18,944 nucleotides of DNA from Planctomycetota bacterium (GCA_024278415.1 JAJRTI010000565.1:1-18944); one strand, 5' to 3'; shown: positions 8,178 through 15,266, numbered from the stretch's first letter. The notes: a model not told the origin generated them from the sequence alone. Translations and numbers: made by a program.

Positions 8178-8690
8178 TCAAGTAATCTGATTCGAATAGT
8201 TCTTCGGCACGCGGGGCAGCCATCTGGGAACTGATCGCAGATACTGCTCATAGCCGTCGCCAAACTTCCGGCGCAGCGTCGGCTCCTCATACAATATCAC
8301 AAAAGCGTGAGCCGCGAAGATGAACAAGACAGAATACATCAAGATGAAGATGGAGGGATACAAGACCGCCTCCCCGACCAACACGAGAAACAGCCCCACA
8401 TACATGGGGTTCCTCACGTACCGATACAGGCCATGGACGACAAGTTGCGTGGGAGGATCGAAGGGAGCCGGAGTGCCCTTCCCCCGCACGATGAAGTCCT
8501 TCACGCACCACAGGGAAACACCCGCGCCAAGCAGGAGAGGCGCCAGCCCGGCATAGCGAACCGCGCCGATCTCGAAAGCGAGCCAATGCCGGGTGCCCAC
8601 GTAGAGCCCCAGTGGGATGAGAACCGCCACGATGCCAACGAAGATAGGGCCTATCAGCAAAGTCCTGGCCAGTGGAGACTTCGGTTTCAT
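8178..8690 (-). CDS. Isoprenylcysteine carboxyl methyltransferase/phospholipid methyltransferase-family membrane protein
   Basis: A 170-residue integral membrane protein with about four hydrophobic segments (roughly 9-32, 42-65, 97-115, 117-134). The C-terminal half carries the ICMT/PEMT S-adenosylmethionine-site signature: HGLYRYVRNPMYVG (86-99) and EEPTLRRKFGDGYEQY (135-150). Bacterial members are small membrane methyltransferases acting on lipids or lipid-linked groups; the substrate is not evident. I chose the ATG at 8690 because GGGAGGA ends seven bases before it; an in-frame ATG at 8708 has that Shine-Dalgarno inside its coding region. The YbhP-like gene begins 15 bases after its stop and cls follows, which fits a shared role in membrane lipid modification. 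Confidence 0.85.
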   Translation of the reverse strand: MKPKSPLARTLLIGPIFVGIVAVLIPLGLYVGTRHWLAFEIGAVRYAGLAPLLLGAGVSLWCVKDFIVRGKGTPAPFDPPTQLVVHGLYRYVRNPMYVGLFLVLVGEAVLYPSIFILMYSVLFIFAAHAFVILYEEPTLRRKFGDGYEQYLRSVPRWLPRVPKNYSNQIT

Positions 8691-8767
8691 CACGATGTCC
8701 TCCCACATCTGCGCGCATAAAGGACATACTCAGCCAACGCCACTGCTGGGGCTTGTCCCCGTGTAGC

Positions 8768-8908
8768 GATGACTGCCGACTACTGGGCGGCTACCTACTC
8801 ATCCCTCCTCCCTTTCCTTCCCGAATCTCGCTCGCCTTCGGCGAGCGAGATTCGGGAAGGAAAGTGGAGACAGGGGTATGGCTGGTTCCGCGGTAGTCGG
8901 TAATCATC
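8768..8908. repeat. 141-bp symmetric palindrome with perfect 25-bp core hairpin
   Basis: The core is a perfect inverted repeat: bases 8812-8836 pair with 8840-8864, 25 of 25, around a TTC loop. Outer arms at 8768-8783 and 8893-8908 pair at 15 of 16 positions (one G-T). The 28-base spacers on each side are equal in length and only weakly complementary, so the whole unit is symmetric about 8838. A smaller stem-loop, CCGCTGGG-GTAAA-CCCAGCGG, abuts it at 8912-8932. The 8691-9052 gap holds no credible gene. No T-run flanks the core on either strand, so this is not an ordinary terminator; it resembles a palindromic mobile or REP-type element. Confidence 0.7.
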
Positions 8909-9052
8909 ACTCCGCTGGGGTAAACCCAGCGGGGACGGAACGCCAGCACTTGGGAGTTAGGGGAGCGAGGATGTATGCGCGGACATATAGCGCGCGCACC
9001 GGCAATTGCAACACCACTCGGTACCAGGGAGCCGTATTGGCCCACTGTCTGT

Positions 9053-9415
9053 CTATGCCTCATCGAGCCAGGCGCGCGCCTGATCGGTCTGGTCGTGTTC
9101 GAAGTAGCGGACGTCGGCGGTGGTGAAAGGGCCGCAGAACTTGCTCATGCCCTTCTGCCACTTCTTCTCGCCCACCATGGCGAGGCGTTCGATGTCCCTG
9201 AAATGCTTGATGTCGAACTTGATGTCCGCCCAGAGCGCGGCCATCTCCCAACCGTGGAAGTCGTGCATTTCAAACAGCACGCGGATCTTGCCCTGCTGTT
9301 GGATCAGCCGCTCGACTGCCGGGACGAAGTGTTCGTAGTCTTCCTTGGTCAGCTTGCCGCTCACGCGAACGTGAAGAACCTTGGTATCAACCTTCTCCTC
9401 TAGCTCTACGGTCAT
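9053..9415 (-). CDS. SpoIIAA-like (STAS-fold) protein
   Basis: A 120-residue soluble protein of the SpoIIAA-like type (Pfam SpoIIAA-like, formerly DUF3478). It has alternating strand/helix segments (KVLHVRVSGKLTKEDYEHFV, then GKIRVLFEMHDFHGWEMAALWADIKFD) and the family's typical W-A-D-I-K-F and RLAMVGEKKWQKGM blocks. Members have a STAS-type fold but lack the phosphorylated serine of anti-sigma antagonists, and some bind small hydrophobic ligands. The start is firm: GAGGAGG lies seven bases before the ATG at 9415. It is near a receiver-domain gene, an hsp20 gene and a yfdX gene, all on the same strand, which suggests a stress-related role (inference). Confidence 0.85.
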   Translation of the reverse strand: MTVELEEKVDTKVLHVRVSGKLTKEDYEHFVPAVERLIQQQGKIRVLFEMHDFHGWEMAALWADIKFDIKHFRDIERLAMVGEKKWQKGMSKFCGPFTTADVRYFEHDQTDQARAWLDEA

Positions 9416-9571
9416 GACAGCACCTCCTCGGTGTGTTAAAGGCCATTCCTCGATCCGCCTGTTTTGGACTTCACGCGCAACAGGCTTTATGAAAAGCAAG
9501 TCAACGCCGGCCGCGGCGGCGGGTCGGTCGCGTCGTCTACCGCCAATGGATGATCGCCCGCGAAACTCAAC

Positions 9572-9937
9572 TCACGGTCTCGAATTCACCAACGAACCAA
9601 TGGTCTGCATCAGGTCCGTCAGGTCTGCGGACTTGAGGAGAACGGCGTCGGCCAGCCCCGGGGGGCACTGGGACGCAAGTGTGCGCGATGCCGTGTGGAC
9701 GACAATGGCTGCCACAGGAAACGACTTTCTCACGTCGCGAACCCTGTCCACGACCATTGGCATCTGATCGCCGGCATCCAGCAGAACAAGCGAGGGCATC
9801 GGTAGGCTGCCGGCGCGGGACATCTCTTCGGCATCCGCGTACGCGGCCACCTCATAGCCATCGTCTCTCAACTCCAACTCGTAGAGCAGTCTCTCGGGCT
9901 GGTGTGGCTCGATTACAACGATTCGTTGCGTACTCAT
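9572..9937 (-). CDS. Stand-alone response-regulator receiver domain
   Basis: A 121-residue CheY-like receiver domain with no output domain. The phosphoacceptor is D54 in PSLVLLDAGDQ, the switch residue T82 in VVHTAS and the conserved lysine K102 in AVLLKSADL. The acidic pocket after beta-1 is unusual: residues 9-12 read I-E-P-H, so one acidic residue (E10) replaces the usual D-D/E-D pair and magnesium binding may be altered. GGAAG lies about eight bases before the ATG. No histidine kinase is present in the window, so the cognate kinase is elsewhere. It is 156 bases upstream of the SpoIIAA-like gene. Confidence 0.88.
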   Translation of the reverse strand: MSTQRIVVIEPHQPERLLYELELRDDGYEVAAYADAEEMSRAGSLPMPSLVLLDAGDQMPMVVDRVRDVRKSFPVAAIVVHTASRTLASQCPPGLADAVLLKSADLTDLMQTIGSLVNSRP

Positions 9938-10170
9938 GTTTTACACTTCCCACCCACATTTGTCACTGGGCCAGGGCAGATGATGGCGGACGTTGGGGTC
10001 TGTCACGTGCCTCGAATGGCTCGGCAATGGCTGCGGGGCTGGCGAACAGCGAGCAGAACCGCCGGATTGGGCTGGCCCTTCAGGCGAACTCAATCCAGCA
10101 CACATGCGGCGCCGGACATGAGGTTCCACGTGTGGAAAGACGCCTTCGATCTGCACCTGCTTGGACGCGT
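9938..10170. other. Intergenic region with a short dyad
   Basis: No gene is visible between the receiver gene and the hsp20 terminator. The only notable element is the dyad TTCCAC-GT-GTGGAA at 10124-10137, which could be a repressor site about 190 bases upstream of the receiver gene. There is no further support for that. Confidence 0.3.
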
Positions 10171-10219
10171 GAAAAATGCAGCGGCAAAGCTCAACCGCAC
10201 GGTTGAGCTTTGCCGCTGC
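10171..10219 (-). terminator. Rho-independent terminator of the hsp20 gene
   Basis: On the minus strand a perfect 19-bp stem (arms 10201-10219 and 10178-10196, loop of four bases GTGC) is followed directly by ATTTTTC. It begins 24 bases after the hsp20 stop codon. Stem, small loop and T-run together make this a classic intrinsic terminator. Confidence 0.9.
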
Positions 10220-10243
10220 TTTCCGCCAGCGAGGGCCCCTCCG

Positions 10244-10936
10244 CTACTTGATCTCGATCTTGTGGGACTCATGCTTCTGCTTCTTGGCCTTCGGAATGGT
10301 GATGACGAGAACGCCGTTCTCGTACTTCGCCTCGACCGCGTCGGCCTTGACGTCTTCCGGAAGCGTCATGGTGCGCAGGAAGTTGCCAGACTGCCGTTCG
10401 CGGCGAATCACCCGGCCAGACTTATCCTTCGTCTCCTGCGTCTCACTGCGCTTGGCGGAGACCGTGACCGTACGGTCCTTTACTTCGACGTTGATATTCG
10501 CCTTCCCGGCCCCGGGCAGGTCCATTCGGACCACGAAGCGATCGCCCTCGTCAGACATGTCGAGCCGGGGCGTCGAGACCACGCTCGATGTCCCCGAAGA
10601 CACGCTCGGGCTTTGTCCGAGACGCAGGAACGAGTCGTTGAAGAGCCGGTTCATTTGCTCGCGCATCCGCTTCAATTCGGCCAGCGGGTTCGCAAAGAAG
10701 TCGCTATTCGGATCCAGAGGCGTAATGCTGAACCCACTGGGGCTCTGAGCGGAGGGCGACGGCGACGGCTGGGGTATCGCCGCCACGCTGAGCGAAGGCG
10801 GCGGGTTCAATGCGCTGTCGAGTTTCCCGTGCAGCCGCAGGATGAAGTACGTTTGAACGCACACGACGCCAACGAGCAAGAGAACCAGCGACACCAACAA
10901 CTTGCTTTCTGTCTTCTTGTTTTCTTCACCGTTCAT
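10244..10936 (-). CDS. Membrane-anchored small heat-shock protein (Hsp20)
   Basis: A 230-residue protein with a C-terminal alpha-crystallin domain (about 122-216) showing the family pattern: FVVRMDLPGAGKANINVEV, then the A-K-R strand, FLRTMTLPEDV and the signature ENGVLVITIPK. These ATP-independent holdases bind unfolding proteins. Unusually, residues 13-35 form a strong membrane helix (LLVSLVLLLVGVVCVQTYFI), preceded by a polar, charged NGEENKKTESK, then a Pro/Ser-rich linker (about 44-70). Topology suggests an N-in signal anchor that places the chaperone domain in the periplasm. The start is supported by AAAGGAG eight bases before the ATG at 10936; frames upstream of it look non-coding. It follows the yfdX gene by 126 bases and ends at a strong terminator, so it is the last gene of its transcript. 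Confidence 0.9.
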   Translation of the reverse strand: MNGEENKKTESKLLVSLVLLLVGVVCVQTYFILRLHGKLDSALNPPPSLSVAAIPQPSPSPSAQSPSGFSITPLDPNSDFFANPLAELKRMREQMNRLFNDSFLRLGQSPSVSSGTSSVVSTPRLDMSDEGDRFVVRMDLPGAGKANINVEVKDRTVTVSAKRSETQETKDKSGRVIRRERQSGNFLRTMTLPEDVKADAVEAKYENGVLVITIPKAKKQKHESHKIEIK

Positions 10937-11062
10937 GATCTCTTCTCCTTTCGATGGAATCCTTCGGGCCTTGGAGAGGGCCGAAGGGGGGCGCCCGGCT
11001 GCACTCCATCGGGCCAACTGGCGCGCCCCAGGTACGGTTGCGGTCACCAGGGCTTTCGATCG

Positions 11063-12058
11063 TCATTTCTTGAACCACTTCACTGCGCGGTTCCACCACG
11101 AAGCGATAGTCCTTTCTTCCTTTTTCATTGCCTTTGCCAAGTCCTTTTCTTGGTCGAACGCGTGGGTGAGCTTGTCGATATCCCGGCGAAGGGCGCGCAC
11201 GTCCTTGGCCCGGTTGTCGCCTGTGAGCTGCTCGTACTGCTTCAGATCGTCAGACGCGAGCTTCAATGTGGCGAGAGCGTCGACGGGCTTGCCCTCCTGC
11301 ATTTGCACTTGGGCCAGCTTCAGGTTGTCGGCGGCTTCAGCCAAAGGCATTTCGACCTCGACCGACTGGAACGTTACGCCCCGGGCCTGAAGTGTCGCGA
11401 GGGACGCGGCCGCGTCGTCGTACTTCCCGTCTTTGAGAGACCTCTGCGCGTCTTCAAGCATACGCTTGGCCAATACCACGTCCAGCTTCATAGTCGTGTG
11501 GTGCAGCATCGAGAAATCTTCAATGGGCGCGATCGCGGCCAAACTGGGCTTCTCCTGCCCAGCCTTCACCTCCACGCCCTTCTTCTTGGCCTGAACCACG
11601 GGAGTCACGATGTCCTCCACGTACTGTTCGTCGAAGACCTTCACATAGCGCTGCGCGACGAGTTCTTGGTCGTGGTAGGCCACGTCGCCCGACTTGATAG
11701 TAGTGGTCACCTGGTGCTTCGGCACTGTATTCTCGATGATGCCGACCAGTTTCAATCCTTGGCCGATCTGCTTGATCGCCTCGTCCTTCTTCTTGTCGGC
11801 AATCGCGAGCCGCGCCTGCTCGGCATGGTGCATGATACGCCCTGCGGCCAAAGACACCGCCCTGGCTTCCTCGTCTGAGAGCGTCGCGACGGGCTTCACC
11901 ACGGTGCTTGCCGTGATCTTCGGAGGGCGCTGGGCCTTCGTCTTTGGCGGGGCCGTCTCCGCGCCTCTGGCCGTAAAGCTGTAGGCCAAAGCTGCCGCCA
12001 TCGCAGTTAGGACACACAGGGCCGCGTACGGTTTGCCAATCCTCAGGTGCCGCGTCAT
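11063..12058 (-). CDS. YfdX-family periplasmic stress protein
   Basis: A 331-residue secreted, helix-rich protein. Residues 1-33 form a signal peptide (basic start, hydrophobic 10-27). The mature part opens with a Pro/Lys-rich linker, then SLAAGRIMHHAEQARLAIAD and later LAKRMLEDAQRSLKDGKYDD and MPLAEAADNLKLAQVQM, the repeated helical A-x-x-L pattern typical of YfdX. The C-terminal ~60 residues are a charged helix ending in WWNRAVKWFKK, probably an extension that contacts membrane. YfdX proteins are linked to acid and heat stress and to virulence-regulator operons, and occur with Hsp20 genes in transmissible stress-tolerance loci. Start: AAAGGAG lies seven bases before the ATG. Family assignment is from the pattern of helices, so it is fairly but not completely sure. 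Confidence 0.75.
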   Translation of the reverse strand: MTRHLRIGKPYAALCVLTAMAAALAYSFTARGAETAPPKTKAQRPPKITASTVVKPVATLSDEEARAVSLAAGRIMHHAEQARLAIADKKKDEAIKQIGQGLKLVGIIENTVPKHQVTTTIKSGDVAYHDQELVAQRYVKVFDEQYVEDIVTPVVQAKKKGVEVKAGQEKPSLAAIAPIEDFSMLHHTTMKLDVVLAKRMLEDAQRSLKDGKYDDAAASLATLQARGVTFQSVEVEMPLAEAADNLKLAQVQMQEGKPVDALATLKLASDDLKQYEQLTGDNRAKDVRALRRDIDKLTHAFDQEKDLAKAMKKEERTIASWWNRAVKWFKK

Positions 12059-12479
12059 GGTGATACTCCTTTGTCGTCTGTCTGTTGTCTTGGGATGGGA
12101 TTATCTCAGGGTTCCGTCACGCGTCGGCTCTGTGGCCCCACTCCCTCCGGGGGCGGGTTGCGCCCGCCTTGCAGGACAGGGAACCGCGTGGCTGTTTCGT
12201 TCGCCCAAATCGCGCTCATCGGATTCATCCTTCCTCTTATATAGAATTGCCTGAGTGTGTCTTAATAGCCGATAACGACAAGGACATCATATCGGCATAG
12301 ACCTGCTGTTGCCCGGGTGGCAGGAGTTGCCCACTACGCACAAGAGCCACCGCACGAGTGGCTTCTTCACTATATACGATGCGTGCGCGCCAGCGTTTGG
12401 AGAACTTGGCCTGCCCCCCCTAGCTTGGCAGGCAACTGTGCCGGGTGTGCCGGCCTAAGCCCCAGTCAGCCCCTTGCCC
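12059..12479. other. 421-bp gene-free region upstream of yfdX
   Basis: No credible gene. It holds the yfdX leader, an AT-rich patch with a candidate promoter (listed separately), a 6-bp hairpin AGCCAC/GTGGCT at 12345-12363 that could end the DUF3592 transcript but lacks a T-run on the minus strand, and short GGCAGG/TTGCCC-type repeats around 12310-12335 and 12425-12455. A possible 40-codon minus-strand frame near 12224 has its ATG too close to the only purine-rich stretch. Confidence 0.45.
12238..12265 (-). promoter_or_regulatory. Candidate sigma-70-type promoter for yfdX
   Basis: On the minus strand TTAAGA (12260-12265) and TATATA (12238-12243) are 16 bases apart, each four of six to consensus, in an AT-rich patch of an otherwise GC-rich gap. 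The leader to the yfdX ATG would be about 170 bases. This is motif evidence only. Confidence 0.3.
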
Positions 12480-13373
12480 CTACGCCCACAGAAGCAGCGC
12501 GTACCCGCCGTGTCCCACGATTGTCAGTATGGGGAGCCCGAGCACGGCGGCGAGCTTCCCTGGAGAGGCCTCCTTGAACTCGCCCCGCGAGTCGAGTTGC
12601 GGTGCGCCGGGCAGGCTGTCGAACAGGACCGCGTACGAGGGCGAGAACGGATCATAAAGCAGCCGCTCCTGCGCGTCGTCCTCTAAGGCCTCCGGCTTGT
12701 GGGTCCTCGACGTGACTTCGTACGTGCGGCCGTCCGACGCCTTGAACTCGAACGTGAGCTTGTACACCGGCCGGCTGTTCACGCGCGCACCTGTTAGCGT
12801 TTTGGACGTGAGCACGCCGAGTCCCACCTGGCCGTCGGCCAGAAGCCGGCACGCCTTCCACCCGCGGCGCATGCCGGCGAATACGAACAACACGCCGACA
12901 AGAGGGAGAACATAGACCACCCCGGCCCACGGCGAGAGCATGCGCGTGCGCATGCCCCTGATGCGGGACACAGTGGGCTCGCCCTTGACGAATTCAATGG
13001 TGGCCTGCTGGCCTGGCTTCAGGGCCCTGCCCCGCGCGTAAGACACCCCCGCGACCGTGCGGCCGTCGTCGGTTGTGAACGTGTAATGGTTGGCGTAGAC
13101 GCGCGTCCCGCGGCGGGTGCGACTGCCGCCCTCCGTGAACGCGGTCTTCTCCGACTTCGTGACCTTGCCCTGGACCGTCTCCAGTTCGCCATCGAACTGC
13201 CAGAGTGCCGGCAGATCGCTGTTGACCCCCAAGATCCACACGAACACCGTGCCCACGAGCAACACGATCCACCCAGCCAGATTGAGGCCACCGCCAAAGA
13301 GCACGCACGCGCGCACGGACAGAGGCAAGCGACGCGGCGGAGGGGGCAAGTCCATGTAGGTCGCGTCGGTCAT
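12480..13373 (-). CDS. DUF3592-type membrane protein
   Basis: A 297-residue protein with three membrane helices (about 22-49, 147-168, 274-295) and two extracytoplasmic-type beta domains between them. The domains share a pattern: VQGKVTKSEK...YANHYTFTTDDGRTVAGVS then KPGQQATIEFVKG, and VGLGVLTSKTLTG...PVYKLTFEFKASDGRTYEVTS then ERLLYDP. This duplicated arrangement is typical of DUF3592 proteins, whose function is unknown. Its ATG overlaps the stop of the PfpI-like gene in ATGA, indicating translational coupling. It is the last gene of a unit beginning with gcvT. A role with the upstream enzymes is not evident. Confidence 0.8.
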   Translation of the reverse strand: MTDATYMDLPPPPRRLPLSVRACVLFGGGLNLAGWIVLLVGTVFVWILGVNSDLPALWQFDGELETVQGKVTKSEKTAFTEGGSRTRRGTRVYANHYTFTTDDGRTVAGVSYARGRALKPGQQATIEFVKGEPTVSRIRGMRTRMLSPWAGVVYVLPLVGVLFVFAGMRRGWKACRLLADGQVGLGVLTSKTLTGARVNSRPVYKLTFEFKASDGRTYEVTSRTHKPEALEDDAQERLLYDPFSPSYAVLFDSLPGAPQLDSRGEFKEASPGKLAAVLGLPILTIVGHGGYALLLWA

Positions 13374-13975
13374 TCCTGCGCGGTGAGTTGGCGAATGAAC
13401 TCGGGGATGAAGTGCGCGTTGTCCTGCCAGGTGCGCCCGGAGACGAGGTTGCCGTCAACGACGCATGGCTCGTTCACGAACGTCGCGCCCACGACCTCGA
13501 TGTCGAACTGGCACTTCGGCACCGTGGCCATGCGCTTGCCGTCGATGACGCGCGCGTACGCGAGAATCTCCGCGCCATGGCACACGGAGCACACGGGCTT
13601 CCCGGCCTCCATGAAGTGCTTCGTGGCCTTCACCAGGTCCGGGTCATAGCGGATATACTCCGGCGCGCGGCCGCCGGTGATGAACATGCCGACATAGTCC
13701 TCCGGCACGATGTCACGGAACGCGATATTCGCCTCGAGGTGATAGCTCGCGCTCTCACGCGTCAGGTCCCACCCCGGCGGGATCTCGTGCATCACCAGCG
13801 GATAGACCCGCGCGTCCGGGCCGGCCACGACGGCCTCGAAGCCCTCCTCCTGGACGCGGAAGAAGGGATACATCGTGTCGAGCACTTCCGACGCATCGCC
13901 GATGGGGAAGAGCACCTTCTTGTCCGATTGGATGCTCTGCACGGTCTTGGTCTGGAGGCCTTGTTGGCTGGACAT
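13370..13975 (-). CDS. DJ-1/PfpI superfamily protein
   Basis: A 201-residue cytoplasmic protein of the DJ-1/PfpI superfamily (intracellular protease, deglycase or related hydrolase activities). After a roughly 18-residue polar N-terminal extension, the core has KKVLFPIGDASEVLDT with conserved E30, the GGRAPEYIR loop at 101-109, and the nucleophile elbow CSVCHGAEIL with catalytic C132 followed by H133. H133 after the cysteine and the GGRAPE loop favour the PfpI branch over human DJ-1-like proteins. It lies 17 bases after gcvT and overlaps the DUF3592 gene by four bases, so all three are probably one transcript. The ribosome binding site is weak (GAGG about 12 bases before the ATG). Confidence 0.92.
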   Translation of the reverse strand: MSSQQGLQTKTVQSIQSDKKVLFPIGDASEVLDTMYPFFRVQEEGFEAVVAGPDARVYPLVMHEIPPGWDLTRESASYHLEANIAFRDIVPEDYVGMFITGGRAPEYIRYDPDLVKATKHFMEAGKPVCSVCHGAEILAYARVIDGKRMATVPKCQFDIEVVGATFVNEPCVVDGNLVSGRTWQDNAHFIPEFIRQLTAQE

Positions 13976-13992
13976 GGTGGAGCGCCTCTCGT

Positions 13993-15093
13993 TCAGTGGG
14001 TGGTTGCCGTGCCGTCCTTGTAGAACGGCCTTTCAACGACGCGGGCGGGGATGAACTTGCCGCGCACGTCGGTCGTGAGTTCTGTGCCGGCCTCGGCCGC
14101 GTGCGCGGCGACGTAGCCCATGCCGATCGCGTGGCCGAGGCTGGGCGCGAAGCTGCCGCTGGAGACCTCGCCCACGCGCGCATCGCCCAGCAGGATGGCG
14201 TCGTGCGCACGCGCGGCCCTGCGGCCATCGAGCGCAAAGCCGACGAGCCGTTCGCTGGCGCCGGCTTCCGCGCGGGCCGCAACCGCGTCGCGGCCGACGA
14301 ACTCCTTGTCGAGCGCCACCGCGGCCATGAGGCCGGCTTCGACGGGCGTGCGATCGGGCGTCAGATCCTGGCCGTAGAGCGGCATGCCGGCCTCCAGGCG
14401 CAGCGTATCGCGCGCACCGAGGCCGATGGGTTTGGCGTCGGGAAGCGCGAGCACAGCGTCCCACACGCGCTCGGCCGCGGCCGCGTCGAAGATGATCTCG
14501 TAGCCCAACTCGCCGGTGTAGCCGGTGCGGCTGACCAGCGCGTCCTCGCCGAACGCGGCCCCGCGCGCGCAGCGGTAGTAGCGCAGCGCGTCGAGGCCCG
14601 CATCCACGTGTGCGGCGATGGCCGCCTTCGACTTGGGGCCCTGGATCGCGAGCATCGCGGTGCTGGCGGAGATGTTCTTGAATGACGTGTCGCTGGAGAT
14701 GCGCTCCCGGATGAGCGCCGCGTCATGGTCGATGCGCGACGCGTTCACCACGAGCCAGTATTCGTGCTCCGCTACGCGGTACACAAGCAGGTCGTCCTCG
14801 ATGCCGCCCTGTTCGTTAAGCAACAGTCCATATCGGCACCGGCCCACGCTCATGCCCGCGACGTTGCACGAGACCGCGCAGTCAAGATCGGCCGCGGCGG
14901 CTTCACCCCTGAAGACGAACCGCCCCATGTGGCTCACGTCGAACACGCCGACCGCGGCGCGCGTGTGCAGGTGCTCCGGCACGATGCCCTCGTATTGGAT
15001 GGGCATGAGCCAGCCGTGGAAATCGACCATGCGCGCGCCCGCGGCGTCGTGGCGCGCGGCGAGGGGCGTTCGTTGTGGCTCTGAGCGCGACAT
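13993..15093 (-). CDS. gcvT: Aminomethyltransferase, glycine cleavage system T protein
   Basis: A 366-residue protein, normal GcvT length. GcvT transfers the methylene group from the aminomethyl-lipoyl H protein to tetrahydrofolate and releases ammonia. Visible signatures are RMVDFHGWLMPIQYEG (21-36), the FDVSHMGR block (51-58), GGIEDDLLVYR with the catalytic Asp pair D100/D101, SRTGYTGELGYEI (186-198) and GARDTLRLEAGMPLYG (224-239). I chose the ATG at 15093; an open frame runs further upstream but gives residues unlike the family. GGAG lies ten bases before the ATG. No gcvH or gcvP is adjacent; instead it heads a unit with PfpI-like and DUF3592 genes, so the rest of the glycine cleavage system must be elsewhere, or this is a folate-dependent paralogue with another substrate. 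Confidence 0.92.
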   Translation of the reverse strand: MSRSEPQRTPLAARHDAAGARMVDFHGWLMPIQYEGIVPEHLHTRAAVGVFDVSHMGRFVFRGEAAAADLDCAVSCNVAGMSVGRCRYGLLLNEQGGIEDDLLVYRVAEHEYWLVVNASRIDHDAALIRERISSDTSFKNISASTAMLAIQGPKSKAAIAAHVDAGLDALRYYRCARGAAFGEDALVSRTGYTGELGYEIIFDAAAAERVWDAVLALPDAKPIGLGARDTLRLEAGMPLYGQDLTPDRTPVEAGLMAAVALDKEFVGRDAVAARAEAGASERLVGFALDGRRAARAHDAILLGDARVGEVSSGSFAPSLGHAIGMGYVAAHAAEAGTELTTDVRGKFIPARVVERPFYKDGTATTH

Positions 15094-15145
15094 GATGGCG
15101 GAACTCCAATTCGGAGGTCTGCAGTGGAAACAGGACGGCCGCAGA

Positions 15146-15174
15146 ATGGTACCAAAGCCCCCAATGGGATGCAA
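15146..15174 (-). promoter_or_regulatory. Candidate promoter for the gcvT unit
   Basis: On the minus strand TTGCAT (15169-15174) and TACCAT (15146-15151) are separated by exactly 17 bases and lie about 55 bases before the gcvT ATG. Matches to the sigma-70 consensus are partial (three and four of six), so this is tentative. Confidence 0.33.
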
Positions 15175-15199
15175 CGCGGCCATCTCAGGGCGTGGCCCC

Positions 15200-15245
15200 G
15201 CGGAGGATCATTCCGGAGTTCGCGAACTCCGGAATGATCCTCCGC
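15200..15245. repeat. Perfect 46-bp palindrome downstream of queC
   Basis: Bases 15200-15222 are the exact reverse complement of 15223-15245, 23 of 23 with no spacer, centred on TTCG/CGAA. It starts 21 bases past the queC stop and could act as a transcript-end hairpin, but no T-run follows on the minus strand (GGGGCCACG follows), so an intrinsic terminator is not established. As DNA it is a full palindrome able to bind a dimer or extrude as a cruciform. Confidence 0.8.
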
Positions 15246-15266
15246 ACACCGGCGACATGGAACCCA

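Noticed and set aside
9902..11878. Plus-strand 658-codon open frame
   Set aside because: It runs antisense through hsp20 and yfdX and through a strong terminator hairpin, without any recognisable domain.
12104..12226. 40-codon minus-strand open frame in the yfdX leader
   Set aside because: The purine-rich stretch abuts the ATG with no spacing, and the Pro/Gly/Arg-rich product resembles no known leader or small protein.
15094..15199. Glycine riboswitch before gcvT
   Set aside because: The 106-base gap is too short for the tandem form and lacks the conserved aptamer core.
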